From Candidatus Cryptobacteroides aphodequi (GTDB lineage: Bacteria; Bacteroidota; Bacteroidia; Bacteroidales; UBA932), in the NCBI GenBank assembly GCA_018065265.1, contig JAGHTP010000010.1:39738-103737 (forward strand): a stretch of 64,000 nucleotides of DNA, given 5' to 3'. Positions 1-8,468 of this stretch are shown here, one piece after another. Position numbers and translations under genes: made by a program. Position 1 is the stretch's first letter. Every line of letters begins with the position of its first letter. Below the pieces are notes generated by a model, which was not told the DNA's origin, made no database searches, and worked only from the letters and a program-made list of their open reading frames with translations.

Positions 1-1921
1 CTCCGATGAAACGACCCTGGCCGGTAAGGTCAAAGAGTTCCGAGCACAGGATGTTCCAAAGGCACTCCGTGCGCTCACCCTCAATCGAACGTTTTGCGGA
101 ATTCAACGATTTCCAGTTGTCCATACAGTATGTGAGTGACTGTTCGGCGCCGTGCTTTCTGTATGTTTTGAGCGAGTCAAGAATCGCCAGAAGCTTCGCA
201 TCCATCCCGCTGTCTCCCTGTGCGGGAACAGCCCACTCCATTTCTGAGCCCTGGACTCCATATTGCGTATCCGCCACCTGGCTCGGCCAGAATTTGAACG
301 GTGCTGCATCCTCATACCAGACTTTGGCGAGGTCGGGATTATATGACGCATTCGGAGTTGGCATCTTCGCACCGACCTTCTTGCGCCAGGACGCGAGTTC
401 ACGGCGGAGTCTTGCGACCTTCAGCGGGTGTTCGGCGGCGATGTCACAAGTTTCCCCGATGTCGTTCTTCACATCGAAAAGCTGGACGGTACCATTGTCA
501 TAGTACTCGATAAGCTTGTAGTTTCCGCGACGGATAGCTCCGCAGGGACTGACCATTCCGTGATTCGAATAATGAGGGAAATGCCAGTAGATGGCCCTGT
601 TACGTATCTTCCCGCCTTTCAACAGCGGAGAGATGTCCACGCCATCGCTACCGGCATCCGCTGGGGCTTTCGACCCTGTCATCGAAACGATCGTGGAATA
701 AAGGTCAGGAGTGGTGACCGGTGTCCGGCATTCTACGCCTTCACTTCCCTGACCGGGCCACTTGATGATGAGAGGTACTCGGAGTCCTCCCTCGTACATC
801 CAGCCCTTTCCTCCGCGAAGTGGCAGCATTGAACTTGCATACGCAAGATCTTCCTTGCCGATGGGAGTAAACTTGTTGGGATTTCCATAATTTGCCGCAG
901 ACATTCCACCGTTGTCGGCAAAGAATATCACAATGGTATTCTCAGAGAGACCCAGAGAATCCAAAGCAGAAACCACACGTCCTACACTCTCGTCAACAGC
1001 CCCCACCATTGCAGCGAAGTTGACATTGTCCTGTATCTGCTTGATTTTAACAAGATTGTGAGGGAGAATACGATTGGCTTTGTACTCATCCTGAGACAGC
1101 AGTGCAAGGCACTCCTCACGACTGAGCGCATCGGGATCATCCGGATTTCCTTCGAGAATGTATCCCGGCCTGTCGGGACGTTGCCACGAAGCAAGTTTAC
1201 GGGTATATTTTTCAACGAGGTCCGGCCGTCCCTGGATGGGATCGTGTGTGGCAAAATGAGAGAGGAGCAGGAAGAAAGGCTCATCTTTATGCGAAGCGAT
1301 ATAGTCTATGGCTTCGTCTGTCATCTTGTCGGTCAGATAGTCTCCTGGCTGGCCGTCATACCCGTTCATTCCGAACGGATAATAATAGGTATCGGGCCAT
1401 CCACGGAGATATCCGTTGGGAATATGGATGTCGAAACCGTATTCCTGAGGCACGGCGCCTGTTTCTCCAAGATGCCATTTGCCTATGATGGCTGTTGCAT
1501 AGCCGTTATCCTTCATTGTCCCCGCTATATTGGGGATGTTGTGGGGAAGATCCTGCTCAACCCTTGTAGTCGAACTTTTCTGGAAGGGGTATTCCCTGCG
1601 CCCGGGGAGCCAGTCCGTCACTCCGTTCGACGCAGGATAAAGGCCTGTCAGAAGGGACGCCCTTGCCGGGGATGAGACGTGGCACGACGCGTAAGCATCG
1701 GTGAAGCGGACACCCTGACCTGCGAGAGCGTCGATATTGGGCGTCTCGTAAAATTCACTTCCATAGCACCCGAGATCACACCACCCCATATCATCGATAA
1801 GGATGAACACGACATTGGGCTTTGCGGGATCCGACTTTTCGGCACAATACGCATTGAAGGCATTGAGCAGAGCCAGATTTGCTCCAGCGACCCTTACTAC
1901 TATTCTGGTAACGGGTTTCAT
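1..1921 (-). CDS. sulfatase (arylsulfatase-type, Ser-type active site), 3' end beyond window
   Basis: Not in the ORF track because no stop lies inside the window. Reverse-strand translation from ATG at 1921 reads MKPVTRIVVRVAGANLALLNAFNAYCAEKSDPAKPNVVFILIDDMGWCDLGCYGSEFYETPNIDALAGQGVRFTDAYASCHVSSPARASLLTG..GKWHLG..; has the sulfatase signature S-S-P-A-R-x4-T-G. Confidence 0.93.
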   Translation of the reverse strand, partial: MKPVTRIVVRVAGANLALLNAFNAYCAEKSDPAKPNVVFILIDDMGWCDLGCYGSEFYETPNIDALAGQGVRFTDAYASCHVSSPARASLLTGLYPASNGVTDWLPGRREYPFQKSSTTRVEQDLPHNIPNIAGTMKDNGYATAIIGKWHLGETGAVPQEYGFDIHIPNGYLRGWPDTYYYPFGMNGYDGQPGDYLTDKMTDEAIDYIASHKDEPFFLLLSHFATHDPIQGRPDLVEKYTRKLASWQRPDRPGYILEGNPDDPDALSREECLALLSQDEYKANRILPHNLVKIKQIQDNVNFAAMVGAVDESVGRVVSALDSLGLSENTIVIFFADNGGMSAANYGNPNKFTPIGKEDLAYASSMLPLRGGKGWMYEGGLRVPLIIKWPGQGSEGVECRTPVTTPDLYSTIVSMTGSKAPADAGSDGVDISPLLKGGKIRNRAIYWHFPHYSNHGMVSPCGAIRRGNYKLIEYYDNGTVQLFDVKNDIGETCDIAAEHPLKVARLRRELASWRKKVGAKMPTPNASYNPDLAKVWYEDAAPFKFWPSQVADTQYGVQGSEMEWAVPAQGDSGMDAKLLAILDSLKTYRKHGAEQSLTYCMDNWKSLNSAKRSIEGERTECLWNILCSELFDLTGQGRFIG

Positions 1922-4167
1922 TGAACTTCAGGATTATTCTTGAGTACAGGATATTTGCCGGCTGCAAAATTCCATACATCCTTGTCCCAGGATGTGAATA
2001 TGGAGCCGTTTGTCATTTCCTCATAAGTCTTGGCCGATGCGATGGAAGCATCCACCGTATTGTCCGGGTTCTTGGCAAGAGCCTTGACCGCGCCCTTTCC
2101 GGACTCATAGACACAAGCGGACACGTTAATCTGAACATCAGTTGCAGTGCCAAGGTTGCTGCCGAGGACACCGCCGAAATTGGTTTTGTCGTCATTGCCC
2201 GTCATCTGCGCGCAGTTGTAGCAGTTCTTCACCACCGACTTGGTGTCCTTCTTGTGGCCCACCACGCCACCATTGTTAGGGTTGTTTCCAGTAACGGTCA
2301 TTGCACCGGCATTGTAGCAGTTCTGTACCGTAGCGCCTGTTTCAATGTATCCGGCGACTCCGCCTGTATTTACAAGGCCGTCGATAACACCCTTGTTGAA
2401 CGACTCGCTCAATGAAACAGTTTCGCTCGACATACTTCCTACGACGCCTCCAAGCCTGGCATTGCCGCCCGTACTCTTGACCTTTCCATAATTGGCCAGA
2501 CACTTGAGTTCTGCATTCGAGCTGGCATTTCCAAGTACTCCGCCCGAATTGCCACGCACACTCAACTCGCCGAAGTTCGCGCAATTTTCCACCTTTATGG
2601 GGCAGTCGTCAGTTCCGCTGACATTACCTATAAGGCCGCCGACATTATTTGCAAGAACCGATATGTCTCCCGCAGAAATGGCACCGTAGTTGGAACATCC
2701 ACGAATAACTATCTCCTTACCGGATGCCCACCCGATAAGGCCGCCTACGCTGGCGCCACCGTTTGCTGTGAATGAGCCACACGCCTTGATATTGGCATTG
2801 GAACTGCAGTTCTCTATCGTCACGGAATCGGCCACGTGTGCAACAAGTGCGGATGCGAAACCGTATCCCGCCACAATTGCATCATCTCCGGCACCGACTA
2901 CGGTAAGGTTGCGTATTGAAGCCATTGCAGCACCGCGACCCTTGATATGGTTGAACAGGGCGTGACCGCGGTTCTCATCGGATGTTCCGGAATCGTTGGT
3001 TGTGAATTTCAGCCCGCTGATGGTGTGATTGCCTCCGTCATATGAGCCGCCGAACTTGCGGTTGGGAGAACCGATACCGGGCCAGTTCTCAGAAGTAAGC
3101 GCGATGTCAACCGTCTGAAGAAGGAACTTTCCTACGAAGAGATTACTGTCAGCCACGCATTGTGCAAGTGCGAGAATGCCGGCCTCGTTGGATATGCGGA
3201 TAGGACGCTCTGCAGAATCTCCTCCGAAGCATCCGAATGCCTGATTCCAGGTCTCGACAGATGTCACAAGGCCACCGGCTCCGACAGTAAACTGGATGTC
3301 CACGGCCTTGTCGCCTATCTTGGTGATGGTCCAAAGGCCCTCTTCGAGTATTGACTCAAATTCAATCGCCGTGCCTTCATCCGAGCAGGAAACGATAACG
3401 TCTATGCTCCTGGCCGTGCCGTTTGACAAAGTCATCGAGTACGAACCCTCGGCAAGGTATCCCGACATACCGTCGAAGAAAACAGTATACGTTATTCCCT
3501 TGAACAACTGGGAAAGGCTTAGGGATGCCTTCAATTCGGGATTCTCGTTCGAGGCCACAGTCAGGGTTGCAGTACGGATTGCTCCGCTGGCATTTTCAGT
3601 TATTGCCAAAACTATTTCGCCCATCCCTTCGCCGGCAGATCCGGATGTGATTGCAATCCAATCCGGGGTATCGGCAAGACTTGCCGTCCAGGCCACGTTG
3701 GATGCAACCTGAACGCTGTATGCGTCATCTGCATCAGCGCCTTCCGACTGCTCTCCTGATGGAGTAATGGTAAGATACGGTTCCGTGCCCATCTGGGTCA
3801 CTGTTACTTTCTTGGTAGCGCTGAAAGATGCTTTCGCATTGCTTTTGGCCACTATGGAGACAACAGTGCTTCTCTTCTGCGTGCCCTGGTTTGCAAGAAG
3901 GTCATACATTACCTTCCCGCTTCCCTTTCCGGACGCAGACGAAAGAGTTATCCAATCCTCTCCGGCATCTACACTTGCCTGCCACTCAACGTCGTCAGAC
4001 GCTTTGATGGCGATGGAATAACCATTGCCGGCAGTCGCCGGCTTGCTTACAGTCAGATCAGCAGAATCGAATTCCGGATTGACTTCAGGTGTGAGATTCT
4101 CTTTGCCGTTACAAGCAGCAAGGAAGAGCGCCATTCCAATGGCGAACAACATTGAATTGTACTTCAT
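1918..4167 (-). CDS. secreted lipoprotein with two BACON-like domains and C-terminal GLUG-type repeats
   Basis: Start moved to MKYNSMLFAIGMALFLAACNGKEN (lipobox); two WQASVDAGEDWITLSSASGKGSG / WTASLADTPDWIAITSGSAGEGMG blocks; repeated GGLIGxxSG, GGVVGxxxx motifs. Confidence 0.8.
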   Translation of the reverse strand: MKYNSMLFAIGMALFLAACNGKENLTPEVNPEFDSADLTVSKPATAGNGYSIAIKASDDVEWQASVDAGEDWITLSSASGKGSGKVMYDLLANQGTQKRSTVVSIVAKSNAKASFSATKKVTVTQMGTEPYLTITPSGEQSEGADADDAYSVQVASNVAWTASLADTPDWIAITSGSAGEGMGEIVLAITENASGAIRTATLTVASNENPELKASLSLSQLFKGITYTVFFDGMSGYLAEGSYSMTLSNGTARSIDVIVSCSDEGTAIEFESILEEGLWTITKIGDKAVDIQFTVGAGGLVTSVETWNQAFGCFGGDSAERPIRISNEAGILALAQCVADSNLFVGKFLLQTVDIALTSENWPGIGSPNRKFGGSYDGGNHTISGLKFTTNDSGTSDENRGHALFNHIKGRGAAMASIRNLTVVGAGDDAIVAGYGFASALVAHVADSVTIENCSSNANIKACGSFTANGGASVGGLIGWASGKEIVIRGCSNYGAISAGDISVLANNVGGLIGNVSGTDDCPIKVENCANFGELSVRGNSGGVLGNASSNAELKCLANYGKVKSTGGNARLGGVVGSMSSETVSLSESFNKGVIDGLVNTGGVAGYIETGATVQNCYNAGAMTVTGNNPNNGGVVGHKKDTKSVVKNCYNCAQMTGNDDKTNFGGVLGSNLGTATDVQINVSACVYESGKGAVKALAKNPDNTVDASIASAKTYEEMTNGSIFTSWDKDVWNFAAGKYPVLKNNPEVQ

Positions 4168-4168
4168 A

Positions 4169-5749
4169 TTACTTGAATGTTGGATTATCGACATTTGATG
4201 ATATCAGTCTGAGAGTCGAGATATAATTGGCCTCGGACAACTTCACTCCGTTTACAACGACATTGTCAAAGACAAGCCCTTTGATCTTCGAAGTCTCGCT
4301 CAAGCCCTCGATATGATTGGAGAAGGTCTTGTCATACGATATGTTCCAATCCTTAAGAACGAGACCGTCTATTGTCAGCGGGGTATAATTGTAGGGGGCA
4401 ACCATAAACACCAGACTGACGGGGGTTTCCGTAACGACATCCTCGACCAGCCAGTTCTTCGACCAGCCATAGTAGTCAACGTAGAAGCCACCTCTTTCAT
4501 AATAGTATTTGTTGCCCACGCAACTGAGGACTCCGCGGTTCTTCTCTTCCTTGTTCCATTCACCGTGAAGGATATCGACGCGCTTGATTTCAGCCTTGTC
4601 ACACTTGCCGTTTCCCCAGTTCATCTGAATAAGGCCTCCATTGTTAAGCTGCCAGCATACTATGTCGTTGAACTTTACACCGGTTTCATAACATTTGATG
4701 TTATCGTCGTTTGCCCAGATGAAGCAGTTTGAAACCGTGGAATTGGCATAGGCCGAAATACCGTCGGCATTGTATGTCCAGCCGCCGATGACCTTTGTCC
4801 ACTTCACCGTATTCTGTTCTCCGACAAGTCTTACGGAAAAATACTTGTTATTGGCGACGGTGATTCCTTCCAGTTTAATCCTGTCACTTCCTGTGACAGC
4901 CTCTATGCAGTGAGCCTCGCGATAGTTCATCCGGCCTTGCGAGAGCACTCCGCGTCCGAAAATATGCACATCCGGGTGACTTTCCATCCGCAATGAGCCA
5001 TAGACATACGAACCACCTTCGAAATACACGCTGCTGATATGCGAAGGGATATTGTAAAGACCGATGTCGTGGACTCCTGCCTTAAAATATATACCGGAAT
5101 ATCTGGCAGGGACTGAAGCCAACGTCGACGCAGTCGCGTGATCGGCATAGAAGTAGCTCTCGTCATCCTGCGCAGGAGCATCGGTTTCGGAAGGGTTTGC
5201 AAATATCATCAGGCCGTTCTTGTAACCGTTCTGCCCGATTTCAACCGAGCATTGGCCGGGTTCGGTCATTGTAAAGCTTATTACGTTTCCTGACACTTCA
5301 GGTGTGATGCCATAACGGCTCGGGATAACTCGCACTTCGCCCTCCATCGGGACGAGTTCGGTATCGAGCACTGTCACCTCAACTTTGACTTCGCCGGTAA
5401 AGGAGAAGTCCGTCCAGCTGATGCTGCGGCCGGCAAAGATATCTAACGGGAACTTGTCTGTAGCGGTCATATTTTCATAACCGAGTTGATATGCCGGGCA
5501 AGCGCTGCAATAGACGGGCGAGTCCTGTTTGGTGCCTGTCTTCTGGCTCACCCTGACCTTGTAAACCGTGGAAACGGGCACACCTTCGCCATCATCTGCC
5601 AAAGGATAGACAGTAAGGGATGATTCATCCGGCTGTTTCTTGTTCCCGTTGTTTTCAAGCGGTTCATATGCATTGTTGAACTGCGTGCAGGAAGCGGCCA
5701 TAAGGGTTGCCGCAAATAATATTATATTCATGTTGTTCATTTCTGTCAC
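4169..5749 (-). CDS. GH49-like right-handed beta-helix glycoside hydrolase, lipoprotein
   Basis: LMAASCTQ lipobox; beta-sandwich then beta-helix; motif ANDDNIKCYETGVKFNDIVCWQLNNGGLIQMNWG resembles the GH49 catalytic region. Confidence 0.6.
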   Translation of the reverse strand: MTEMNNMNIILFAATLMAASCTQFNNAYEPLENNGNKKQPDESSLTVYPLADDGEGVPVSTVYKVRVSQKTGTKQDSPVYCSACPAYQLGYENMTATDKFPLDIFAGRSISWTDFSFTGEVKVEVTVLDTELVPMEGEVRVIPSRYGITPEVSGNVISFTMTEPGQCSVEIGQNGYKNGLMIFANPSETDAPAQDDESYFYADHATASTLASVPARYSGIYFKAGVHDIGLYNIPSHISSVYFEGGSYVYGSLRMESHPDVHIFGRGVLSQGRMNYREAHCIEAVTGSDRIKLEGITVANNKYFSVRLVGEQNTVKWTKVIGGWTYNADGISAYANSTVSNCFIWANDDNIKCYETGVKFNDIVCWQLNNGGLIQMNWGNGKCDKAEIKRVDILHGEWNKEEKNRGVLSCVGNKYYYERGGFYVDYYGWSKNWLVEDVVTETPVSLVFMVAPYNYTPLTIDGLVLKDWNISYDKTFSNHIEGLSETSKIKGLVFDNVVVNGVKLSEANYISTLRLISSNVDNPTFK

Positions 5750-6804
5750 TTCTTGATTTCGGGCCTTGCAGTTTCCTGCACAATCGCCCTGTCACGGAAC
5801 ACCAGAGTATCACAAACCTCGCAGGTATTACCTGCCGAATTCTTGTAAAAGTAATTCAGATACAGTGCGTCACGACGAGTCTTCTTTTCCGGAGTTCCGC
5901 CCCAGGATTCACCTCCTTCGGCAAATTCGCCGACTCCTGTGATTCCTTTGATCTTCGAATCGGAAGCGGACACGATATCAAGGCATCCCGCCCCGTCATC
6001 ACAGACATTCAGAGTCCACTGATCTCCCTTTATGTTAAGTGTCGTGGAAAACGATGTCAAGGAAAGCGTTTTCAGGCTGACGACCTCGTCGTATTCAGTA
6101 TAATCCGCGTGATATACGTCTTCTTTTATGATTGTACCAAGCGCATCCCTTTCGGTTCTCACGCCCCTGCGGAGCCAGGACCCGTGAAATTTATTGACGA
6201 ATTTCACCCCGAAAAGAGTATAATCCATTGGAGCCACCTCCCAGTCCTCGGCATTGTGCCTGTCGGGTTCGGCCGTTCCGGCCTTTGCCTCACCTGTGAT
6301 GATGTGCAGAGGAGATTCCGCTTCTGTAATGCGCAGGGGAATTACATATTCACCGGTAACGGCTTTGGGATCATCAAAGAAAGCGTCATTGAGATGTACC
6401 CTTATCAGGCCGCTTGACGTGCCGGCCTTGATGGTGACGTTCCCCAACGGATTCATTTCATAATAATCTTCGGGGAGCACAGTCAGCTTTTTGCCTGCTT
6501 GGTTGTACAGGTTCGTTCCCACAAGCGTCTCATCCAATTCGTAGGACACCCTCCAGTCACGCTTGCTGTTGCCATAATAGCCTCCTATGCATATGCCGAT
6601 GTTAAACTCGTGGGCACGGTCAAGCGTGTTGTCCACAAGGTCATTTCCCAGAGACAATGTGCGTACGGGATACTGATATGGGAAATAAACGCTTTGCGTT
6701 TCAAAATCGTCAAACTCTATCCTGCCATTATGGCAGGATGTGGCAGCAAAGACAGCCGCAACCGATATAAGCAGTGCCTTGTATCTCATATTCATCATTT
6801 CCAT
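5746..6804 (-). CDS. DUF1735 / BT_3987-type surface lipoprotein
   Basis: Lipobox ATSCHNG; domain layout typical of PUL lipoproteins; likely start MRYKALLIS at 6789. Confidence 0.65.
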   Translation of the reverse strand: MEMMNMRYKALLISVAAVFAATSCHNGRIEFDDFETQSVYFPYQYPVRTLSLGNDLVDNTLDRAHEFNIGICIGGYYGNSKRDWRVSYELDETLVGTNLYNQAGKKLTVLPEDYYEMNPLGNVTIKAGTSSGLIRVHLNDAFFDDPKAVTGEYVIPLRITEAESPLHIITGEAKAGTAEPDRHNAEDWEVAPMDYTLFGVKFVNKFHGSWLRRGVRTERDALGTIIKEDVYHADYTEYDEVVSLKTLSLTSFSTTLNIKGDQWTLNVCDDGAGCLDIVSASDSKIKGITGVGEFAEGGESWGGTPEKKTRRDALYLNYFYKNSAGNTCEVCDTLVFRDRAIVQETARPEIKK

Positions 6805-8462
6805 CCTTTATTCTGTTCCAACCCTTTTTGTACCTCGGGATAGGGGATCGGGCCATAAACCATATGCTCGGCATATGTTCTTTCTTCAACATCAAAGAAA
6901 GAAGTACCGCCATCATCGGTTCCCCTGGCCGTTGCATTGATGGCATCATAGTCGAGATGCCGTCTTATGTCCCAGTATCTGAACCCTTCGAAAGACAGTT
7001 CTATTCTCCTTTCGTTCTGAATCAGGGCCCGGTAAGCGGCAGGATCCGTAATCGAATTCAAATAAGCGTCTTCAGCCGGAAGACCCGCACTCCTGCGAAG
7101 GGCCGCAAGCACGGACCGTGAACTGTATTTGTATGTTCCCGGATCACTGATTCCATTCTCCTCAAAAGCACATTCAGCGAAAATAAGAAAAAACTCCGTA
7201 TACCTGAGCAGTGTCACGAAATGCCTTGCATTGACTATCGAACCCGTTGTGAGATTAACATCCGGATTCATGAACTTTCGAAGATAGTAACCTGTTCTTG
7301 TGGATTTTTCCGCAACATTGTTCAACCCATCATTTTTGTCATTGACAGTATTGATTACCATCGTTTTAAAGGTTGAACCGTTGTATGTCACATACTTGTA
7401 GAACCTTGGATCTCTGTTCTCGTAAGGAAGGGCAGGATTGAATGCAGGGTATCCCTCAGCATTCGGGAATGCGTCGACAAAGTTCTGTGTGGGGTTGATT
7501 CTTCCGTTGCCGTAAAGCGAAGGAGGGAAATTGTCCGTCTCCCAGTTATGGCCATTGAATATACTCTTGCGCCATAGAATATCGGATGAACCTTCATTAT
7601 TGTAATAGTCAATTCTGTCAGGCTGAAGTGCTTCCGGACCACCGAAGAAATCGATGACTTCAGCGGCACAGGCAGCAGCCTTGCCCCAACGGCCGGTATC
7701 TCCTTCGGGATTGTACGCAGGAGTGGCGGCCCAATAAAGCAGCCTTGCCTTCAATGCCTTGGCAACGATGCCGCACATACGGTTTGTGTATCTTACGCCA
7801 TAAACTTCGTCATACTGAGGCTTGTTTTCCATTGAAGCCGGAGCATCTCTGTACACCATAGGCAGGTTGTCGATGGCATAATCGAGATCTTCGATGATAT
7901 ATTCCACACATTCGTCAAATGATGAACGTGGCACGATGGCCGATGGCGATGAAACATCCACAGGAACAAGAATCATCGGAACACCCAGCAGCCTGCCGGA
8001 AGTCCCTTCCCCGGCGTGGGCTTCAAGAAGCTGCATATAGTACCAGGCCCTGAGACCACGTGCCTCCGCAGTAAGTTTCTTCTTATACTCAGCGTCCTTC
8101 CACTCGTCGGAAGACCATTTCACCCTGTCGACAATGTCGCATATGAAATGATTGGTATAGGCTATGCTTTCATAGGCCGCCTTCCAGGTTCCGTAAGCAT
8201 TGTTGGACGAGTTGAGACTGCCGGTGGCCGCAAGCCTGAACGTGCTTGCAGCATTGTTGGCCACAGCATTGTCTGTACCGGCATCCTGGTTGTACAAGAC
8301 TCCCGGCAGATTGTTGTAAGCCGACAGAAGCACCCCCTCAGCCAGAGCGGGATGCCTGATGATCACATCATCCGTATATTCATTGTCCATATCCGGATCC
8401 AGGAAAGAGCATCCCGAAACCGCGAAGAGGAGTAGTGTTGCTGCTAATATACTGTGTTTCAT
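6795..8462 (-). CDS. RagB/SusD family nutrient uptake outer membrane protein
   Basis: Lipobox SGCSFLDPD; LTAEARGLRAWYYMQLLEAHAG; RNERRIELSFEGFRYWDIRR-like C-terminus. Confidence 0.93.
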   Translation of the reverse strand: MKHSILAATLLLFAVSGCSFLDPDMDNEYTDDVIIRHPALAEGVLLSAYNNLPGVLYNQDAGTDNAVANNAASTFRLAATGSLNSSNNAYGTWKAAYESIAYTNHFICDIVDRVKWSSDEWKDAEYKKKLTAEARGLRAWYYMQLLEAHAGEGTSGRLLGVPMILVPVDVSSPSAIVPRSSFDECVEYIIEDLDYAIDNLPMVYRDAPASMENKPQYDEVYGVRYTNRMCGIVAKALKARLLYWAATPAYNPEGDTGRWGKAAACAAEVIDFFGGPEALQPDRIDYYNNEGSSDILWRKSIFNGHNWETDNFPPSLYGNGRINPTQNFVDAFPNAEGYPAFNPALPYENRDPRFYKYVTYNGSTFKTMVINTVNDKNDGLNNVAEKSTRTGYYLRKFMNPDVNLTTGSIVNARHFVTLLRYTEFFLIFAECAFEENGISDPGTYKYSSRSVLAALRRSAGLPAEDAYLNSITDPAAYRALIQNERRIELSFEGFRYWDIRRHLDYDAINATARGTDDGGTSFFDVEERTYAEHMVYGPIPYPEVQKGLEQNKGWK

Positions 8463-8468
8463 ACCGCG